Source of the DNA: Streptosporangium album
GTDB taxonomy: Bacteria > Actinomycetota > Actinomycetes > Streptosporangiales > Streptosporangiaceae
Direction: 5' to 3'
DNA: 64,000 nt
NCBI RefSeq assembly: GCF_014203795.1
Contig: NZ_JACHJU010000001.1
Coordinates: forward strand, 372,001-436,000
Part shown: positions 59,712-64,000 of the stretch, one piece after another
Layout of the letters: the number at the start of each line of letters is the position of its first letter
Numbering within the stretch: position 1 is the first letter of the stretch
Notes under the pieces: model-generated
What the model was told of the DNA's origin: nothing
What the model saw: only the letters and a program-made list of their open reading frames with translations
Database searches by the model: none
Made by a program: the position numbers and the translations under genes

Positions 59712-60086
59712 ATGGCGATCCCGAAGAAGGGCTCACGGCTCATCACCGTCGACGGCACCATATTCCGCTGGCGCGTCCGTCGTAAGCCCACGTATTGCCA
59801 AGGGAACAGCTGGGGCCCGATGACGTTCGCGGTGGAACTGGCCGACGCGTCGGGTCGCGCCCTTCTGGTGTCGCTTCCCTGCTCACGGCCGGACGCGTGG
59901 TGGGGAGAGCGGACGATGGCCATACGGCCGGCGCTCGTGACGGCGACCATACGCACGGCACTTGATCACGGCTGGGATCCACGGCAAGCAGGCAACGCCT
60001 TCGACCTTGAACTCACTGATGAGGACCTGACCGAGTTGATGAACAGCCAACCGCCGGCCTACGACGTTCCTTTCATGCGGAGATAA
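59712..60086 (+). CDS. Hypothetical protein, 124 aa (duplicated family)
   Basis: AGGAGG lies seven bases before ATG 59712. Residues MAIPKKGSRLITVDGTIFRW, RKPTYCQGNSWGPMTFAVEL, LLVSLPCSRPDAWWGERTMA and EDLTELMNSQPP align along the length with the 155-aa paralogue at 43371; it lacks that protein's C-terminal extension. No known domain. Transcribed away from the gene at 59347, with which it appears to have been duplicated as a unit. Confidence 0.72.
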   Translation: MAIPKKGSRLITVDGTIFRWRVRRKPTYCQGNSWGPMTFAVELADASGRALLVSLPCSRPDAWWGERTMAIRPALVTATIRTALDHGWDPRQAGNAFDLELTDEDLTELMNSQPPAYDVPFMRR

Positions 60087-60182
60087 CTTCCCCGGCGACC
60101 AGCACGACCATCCGCTTTCAGGCGGACTGATCATCCTGACCGGCCAAGAAGGCGTACGGACGCCGAGTGGGGTGGGATCGCC

Positions 60183-62228
60183 TCACCCCCGTATGGGTAC
60201 ACCGACGCCTGAACCCAGCTCCCTGCGGACGGGCAGCAACCGGGACAGCAGAGCCGTGGCCAGCCCGGCGATCAGCCCGGCCTCCAGCATGCGCTCCAGG
60301 ATGATCATGTGGATGATCCACGGCAGCGCCGCCCTCAAGGGGAGCACCACCAACTCCAGCACGAGGGCGTAGAGCACCGCGGCGGCCAGCCCTGCCACCA
60401 TGCCCTTGGCGACCGGCGACGTCCCGGACAACCCGGCCACGCCGGCCGCGAGGGCGGCGCCGAAAGCGGCTCCGGCTGCGACGAAGCCCGACAGGGTGGT
60501 GCCAGGGCTCTGGAAGACGTAGCCGTTGACTGTGCCCGACACCATCGCCGTGATCATCGCCGCGGCGGCTCCGCAGCCCAGAGCCAGGGCGATGCGGCCA
60601 TTGCGGCGGGGCATCGGCGGCCGGCGTTCGCCGAGGGTGGCGAGACGTACCGCCATCGGGGCCAGCATGAGCAGGACGATGGCGATCAGCAGCTGGACGC
60701 CCAGCGACAGCCGGGTGTCCAGCACGATCTGCGCGCTGATCAGGACGTGTGCCAGCGGGTCGGCTACGGCCGGATATTTCTGGATATGGGCGATGATGAT
60801 GTCGGTTTGGATGCCGTAGAACGTCCGCGCGCTCAGCGTCACCACCGCTGCGATCAGCAACAGCGGCGCCAGCGCCGACCACAGGCCGTGCACCCGCGGC
60901 GCCCACACCCTCGCCACCCACCGCACCCAGACCCCCAGCAGCAGGCCCGCCACCGCCAGCACCACCAGCCCGGCGAGCTGCACCGGCACGGGGAACGGGG
61001 CCAGCGCGTGGTCCGTCATCCTGCTCGGGGCCAGAACCCAGCCACCCGCCAGCCCCACGGCCAGGCCCAGCGGCACGTGCACGGCGTCGCTCTCCGCCCC
61101 CACGGCCCGCAACGCCCGCAATCCCAGCGCGACGGCCAGCAGCAGGGCGAACACCTCCGCTGGCCACGGCAACGTGTTGGTGCGTCCCTGCGCGGTCAGC
61201 GACGTGGCAGGATCCATGGTCAGGGAGAAACAGCCGCCCAGGGCCAGCGGAAAGACGAAGCCCTGGCGCACCAGCGGCGCCTGCTCGTCCAGCGCGGCCC
61301 GGCGTACGGCGAGATGCGGGTGGGTGCGCACCCGCAGCGACACCGGCCACCGGCGCGGAGCCGGCGCCTCCTCGAACAGGCGGCGCAGCGGCGTCGCGTC
61401 CTCCTGCCACGACAACACGCGGGCGTCGGCCGTCAGCTCACGCGACTGCAGCACCACCGAACGGGTCAGCCACGACAGCACCGCCAGTCCGGCGATCTGG
61501 GCGGCGAACAACCACGACAGCACCACGCTCGAGCCGAACGGCATCTGCTCGGACCGCAGGAACGGCGCCTGCTCCGACAGCACCCCGTTCACGGCGGCGA
61601 GCAGGCCCGGCACGAGGATCACCGCGGCGTACGATCGCCACATCGCCATCGTCACCGCCGTGATGTCCAGATCCCTGTTGCGCACGTGCGCCAGCTCGTG
61701 CAGCACCACCGCACGGAACAGCGCCCGGTCGCGCTCGAACAACATCCAGGTGCCCCGGCTGATCACGACATACCTGTGCCCGGCCCGGCCGAACGCCAGC
61801 CCGGCCACCGCGGGGTTGAGCACGTCGAGCAGGAAGACGACCCGGCGGCCGCCGAGCACCTCCTCGGACATCCGCCGCAACTCATCGTGGACCTCGCCGA
61901 CGACCGGACGCAGCCGCCGGCGGCGGATCCGCCAGGCCGGGCCGAACCAGTACTGCAGCCCTGTGAGCAGGATGAGCGTCGCGAAACAGAGCAACGTGCC
62001 CAGCCGGAGATCCTGATCGGCCGCACGGCTCATTACCTCGCACGCAGGATCGTCCCGGCCCTTCAGCGCCGCCAGCAAACACGCCTCCCTGACCTTCGCC
62101 GGGACCTCCGACCCATGCGTCGACAGCAGGTCGAACACCCCTGGCCGGTAGATCGCGGTCGTCGCGAACGCCAGACTGATCAGCAGGACGAACGCGGACG
62201 CGGTGGCCGACGGGATGCGGCCGTTCAT
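60183..62228 (-). CDS. M48-like membrane zinc metallopeptidase
   Basis: 681 aa. After one helix (AFVLLISLAFATTAIY), an outer or cytoplasmic section and a second helix, the zinc motif is VVLHELAHVRNRDLD (HExxH), followed by helices and SRELTADARVL, the distal Glu as in M48/HtpX or M56 proteins. The C-terminal half (about 350-681) has eight or more hydrophobic helices, far more than typical HtpX. ATG 62228 overlaps the upstream stop (ATGA). The acidic GHRYVVISRGTW segment before the motif matches peptidase M48. Possibly a membrane-protein quality-control protease or regulator of envelope stress. Confidence 0.85.
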   Translation of the reverse strand: MNGRIPSATASAFVLLISLAFATTAIYRPGVFDLLSTHGSEVPAKVREACLLAALKGRDDPACEVMSRAADQDLRLGTLLCFATLILLTGLQYWFGPAWRIRRRRLRPVVGEVHDELRRMSEEVLGGRRVVFLLDVLNPAVAGLAFGRAGHRYVVISRGTWMLFERDRALFRAVVLHELAHVRNRDLDITAVTMAMWRSYAAVILVPGLLAAVNGVLSEQAPFLRSEQMPFGSSVVLSWLFAAQIAGLAVLSWLTRSVVLQSRELTADARVLSWQEDATPLRRLFEEAPAPRRWPVSLRVRTHPHLAVRRAALDEQAPLVRQGFVFPLALGGCFSLTMDPATSLTAQGRTNTLPWPAEVFALLLAVALGLRALRAVGAESDAVHVPLGLAVGLAGGWVLAPSRMTDHALAPFPVPVQLAGLVVLAVAGLLLGVWVRWVARVWAPRVHGLWSALAPLLLIAAVVTLSARTFYGIQTDIIIAHIQKYPAVADPLAHVLISAQIVLDTRLSLGVQLLIAIVLLMLAPMAVRLATLGERRPPMPRRNGRIALALGCGAAAAMITAMVSGTVNGYVFQSPGTTLSGFVAAGAAFGAALAAGVAGLSGTSPVAKGMVAGLAAAVLYALVLELVVLPLRAALPWIIHMIILERMLEAGLIAGLATALLSRLLPVRRELGSGVGVPIRG

Positions 62229-62656
62229 GACGGCTTGCGGGCGAGCTCGCTCACCACCGCATCGGCCAGCGCATCGGCCTGTGTCTCCGATATGCCTATC
62301 CGGCGCGCCTTCCGGTACGCGACCTTCCGGATCTCCGCCAGCCGGGCCGGCGGCAACGGCGGCGGGCCCTCGGGCAGCTCCCTCGGACGACGGCGCAACC
62401 GGCCGATCAGCCGACCGGTCCACGAGCCGACATCCTTGCCCACATCCATGAGCACCGTGGTCACGACGCCGGAGACGATCGCCGTCACCAGCATCTCGTC
62501 CACCCCTGGCAACCCGAACCCGAGCGGCTCCCGATGAGACCTCGACCTGTTCCTGCCGCCGAGCGCGTCCCAGGTCTGATCGAACAGGGGCAATTCGGAA
62601 GGAGCGATTCTCGTCACGACTCGACGGCTGAGATCCTTGGCGAACACATCGGACAC
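62225..62656 (-). CDS. Partner protein of the M48 peptidase, 143 aa
   Basis: GGAGG five bases before GTG 62656 decides the start. Basic N-terminus (DLSRRVVTRIAPSELPLF), one likely membrane segment (VDEMLVTAIVSGVVTTVLMDVG), then a basic Pro-rich stretch (RLRRRPRELPEGPPPLPPA) and a helical tail (RIGISETQADALADAVVSEL). Its stop overlaps the peptidase start, so it is translationally coupled. It could present substrate to, or regulate, the peptidase. No homologue recognised. Confidence 0.7.
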   Translation of the reverse strand: MSDVFAKDLSRRVVTRIAPSELPLFDQTWDALGGRNRSRSHREPLGFGLPGVDEMLVTAIVSGVVTTVLMDVGKDVGSWTGRLIGRLRRRPRELPEGPPPLPPARLAEIRKVAYRKARRIGISETQADALADAVVSELARKPS

Positions 62657-62858
62657 CTGGGCCTCCAACACGGGAATTCTGTTCCCTGAAATATAGGCAG
62701 CCCCGAGGTCCGCTGTCTGTGAATCATTACACTCTGGACCAGCTCGCACTCTCCGCCACTTTTACCGTATAACGCACCCTGCGGCTTGCGGCAAGGCCCG
62801 GGGCATGCTGCCTCATCGCGCGGGCACGAATGGTCGTGCTCTCGCTGGGGCCTGGTGA

Positions 62859-63014
62859 AGGGACGATGTGGAACTGCACGAGGCCCTCCGCGCTCTTCCT
62901 CCCGAACGGCTGATCCTGCTCGTCCCCATGGACCGAGAGGAGTATGCGGAGTTCCGCTCGCGCGTGCAAGCCGCCTTGGGGATTCGAACCCCAGACCCCT
63001 TCATTACGAGTTAG
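62859..63014 (+). pseudogene. Gene 3-prime fragment running into the tRNA scar
   Basis: After a stop at 62856-62858 one frame reads VELHEALRALPPERLILLVP, MDREEYAEFRSRVQAALG and then IRTPDPFITS, the last part being translation of the tRNA fragment. PPERLILLVPMDREEY resembles the end of actinomycete membrane or NTPase-like hypothetical proteins (LPPERL-LL-P--R--Y--FR). The rest of the gene is absent. Confidence 0.4.
62969..63012 (-). tRNA. tRNA-Thr(CGT) 3-prime half (integration scar)
   Basis: Minus strand: anticodon loop CTCGTAA (anticodon CGT), then TGAAGGGGTCTGGGGTTCGA and ATCCCCAAGGCGGCTT. T-arm CTGGGGTTCGAATCCCCAA is a perfect five-pair arm with TTCGAAT loop. The D-arm half is missing. 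GTTAGCACCCGCGTTAGCA lies to the right at 63118-63136, parallel to the other scars. Confidence 0.82.
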
Positions 63015-63165
63015 AACACGATCGTCCAGGACCCTCCACAGCCGTCTTCCGGGCCTGCTCGGGCGGGCTTCATGAGATCCCTCAGTCCACGGTCGTCCAG
63101 ATCCGTCCAGACCCGTTGTTAGCACCCGCGTTAGCAAGATCGATAATTGCGGCTGGTGGTCACCC

Positions 63166-63576
63166 CTACTGCCTTCGCACGTAATGGAGTAGGCGCACAG
63201 CCTCAACGGTCACTTCCTGCTGAAGAGCAAGATCTCGTTGGAGATCCTGCTTGTCGTACAACTCGTCCCCCATCGTGCTTACCACGGGCACCCACTCGCC
63301 GCCGTCGCCGGTTGCGTAGTCCCTCCAGACTGATCCAATGTCCACCGTGTTATGTGCGGCATGGTTACGAGCTTTGATCGCGTGATCAAGAAGGTCTAGA
63401 GTGTCCGCCCAGGCGTCTCTATCACCAGCACTGAGCCGAGCCTCTATCTCCCTCAGCCGTTGCCCTGCCGTACGCCGTCTCCTCACAGTGGACGGATCGA
63501 GATGATCCAAAATCGCACCTAGAACATCTTCTACCTCGGCCGCCTGCGCGATTATCAGCCCGCGGAGTCGATGCAT
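63166..63576 (-). CDS. HEPN-like protein, 136 aa
   Basis: ATG 63576. Mostly helical. The stretch LDLLDHAIKARNHAAHNTVD contains R-N-x3-H, the Rx4-6H motif of HEPN ribonucleases, at the end of a long helix as in known HEPN proteins. The first helix is RLRGLIIAQAAEVEDVLGAIL. HEPN proteins are frequent toxins or defence effectors, often paired with a nucleotidyltransferase (MNT) antitoxin; no MNT gene is next to it in this window. It diverges from the integrase fragment at 63609. Confidence 0.65.
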   Translation of the reverse strand: MHRLRGLIIAQAAEVEDVLGAILDHLDPSTVRRRRTAGQRLREIEARLSAGDRDAWADTLDLLDHAIKARNHAAHNTVDIGSVWRDYATGDGGEWVPVVSTMGDELYDKQDLQRDLALQQEVTVEAVRLLHYVRRQ

Positions 63577-63608
63577 CGAAACTGAGGTGCCCCGAACCTT
63601 CCGGACAT

Positions 63609-64000
63609 TGGCCCGACTACGCGCCGCTGATCCTCCTGGGTGCTGCGGCCGGTCTCCGGCAAGGAGAAGCACTCGGCCTGGCTGTCGACCGGATCAACTT
63701 CGCCGAGGGCATGTTGACGGTGGACCAGCAGGTCGTGGTGATCGATCGGCGTCCAACGCTGGCTCCGCCGAAGACGAGAGCATCCGTCCGCAACGTCCCG
63801 ATACCGGCCGTTCTCGCCGATGCGCTGGCCGAATACATCGACAGGCACAAGCCTGAGGATGTGCTGTTCCGGACGACGCGCGGGAACCTGGTCCGTCGCG
63901 ACTATTTCAACGCCGACGTCCTGAAGCCCGCGATCTTCTCAGCGGGGGTGCCGGTGGACATGACGTTCCACGATCTGCGGCACACCTTCGCCAGCACGGC
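63609..64000 (+). pseudogene. Tyrosine integrase catalytic domain, partial at window end
   Basis: Reads PLILLGAAAGLRQGEALGLA (first catalytic Arg), VDRINFAEGMLTVDQQVVV, APPKTRASVRNVPIPAVL (the Lys beta-hairpin) and MTFHDLRHTFAST (HxxR), where the window ends. Sequence upstream of 63609 in this frame is not integrase-like: the SAM-like arm-binding and core-binding N-terminus is absent, cut close to the start of the divergent HEPN gene. The C-terminus with the catalytic Tyr lies beyond the window. It may be a truncated remnant, or the frame may be revived by an unseen upstream part. Confidence 0.75.

Larger units (their letters stand above)
62657..63165. other. Element edge with fragments only
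   Basis: This stretch holds the promoter of the peptidase operon (AT-richer, 62660-62790), the gene fragment at 62859, the tRNA-Thr scar at 62969 and a paired GTTAGCA repeat at 63117-63136. No complete gene seen. Confidence 0.5.

Noticed and set aside
47652-63012. Functional tRNA genes at the three T-arm sequences
   Set aside because: None has a 5-prime acceptor strand or D-arm; only the 3-prime halves are present.

Overview
The window is GC-rich actinomycete DNA and most likely belongs to a Streptosporangiales genome (Streptosporangium, Nonomuraea or a relative). The evidence is strong GC bias at third codon positions, many GTG starts, GTGA/ATGA overlaps inside operons, and actinobacterial marker proteins: SepH, a DUF4193 protein, CutR/CutS, a coproporphyrin-type ferrochelatase with a Cys-rich tail, and an AfsR/SARP regulator. 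From memory, the order DUF4193 - cutS/cutR - inositol monophosphatase - ferrochelatase - sepH at 1-14 kb matches the Streptomyces chromosome core. This is family knowledge and was not computed here.

Region 1, about 0-34 kb, is ordinary chromosome. It holds CutRS, an S9 peptidase, ferrochelatase, a secreted lytic transglycosylase, an MFS carrier, a sugar-lactone oxidase, sepH, and a YdbS/YdbT-like pair of PH-domain membrane proteins. These are followed by a DrrAB-type ABC exporter, a SNF2 helicase with a detached SWIM-protein tail, an AfsR-like regulator, a PEBP lipoprotein, a proline-rich anchored protein, and a SulP-carbonic anhydrase fusion. A NarL-type two-component pair and two membrane proteins close the region.

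Region 2, about 33-47.6 kb, is a transition zone: three STAS-domain proteins, a tiny secreted peptide, then mobile-element debris. A transposase is frameshifted by a 4-bp duplication, and an IS5 transposase is fused in frame to a broken SMI1/KNR4 gene. There are also a restriction-methylase tail, one half of a segmental duplication, an ECF sigma factor with a membrane-anchored propeller protein, an integrase remnant, and a CHAP hydrolase gene between two identical inward-pointing ISAs1 ends.

Region 3, about 47.6-54 kb, is the most interesting. After a tRNA-Arg 3-prime scar and a pterin dehydratase gene comes an XRE/TPR regulator facing an operator-like dyad. Two small genes follow, then a RiPP operon: a radical SAM/SPASM maturase, a 61-aa precursor with two 13-residue repeats full of aromatic-X-Asn motifs, a pentapeptide-repeat protein, and an HxD-motif candidate oxygenase. 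It ends in a strong terminator. I read it as a cyclophane-forming (triceptide, AmcA/AmcB-like) cluster.

Region 4, 54-64 kb, is accessory DNA. It has a type III Mod tail, another NarL-type pair, a lipoprotein hydrolase, two tRNA-Thr 3-prime scars, a HAD gene with an internal deletion, and the intact half of the segmental duplication. An M48 peptidase with a small partner, a HEPN-like protein and a tyrosine integrase running off the window end complete it. Three tRNA scars in one orientation, each near a paired 7-base repeat, suggest repeated integration of related elements.
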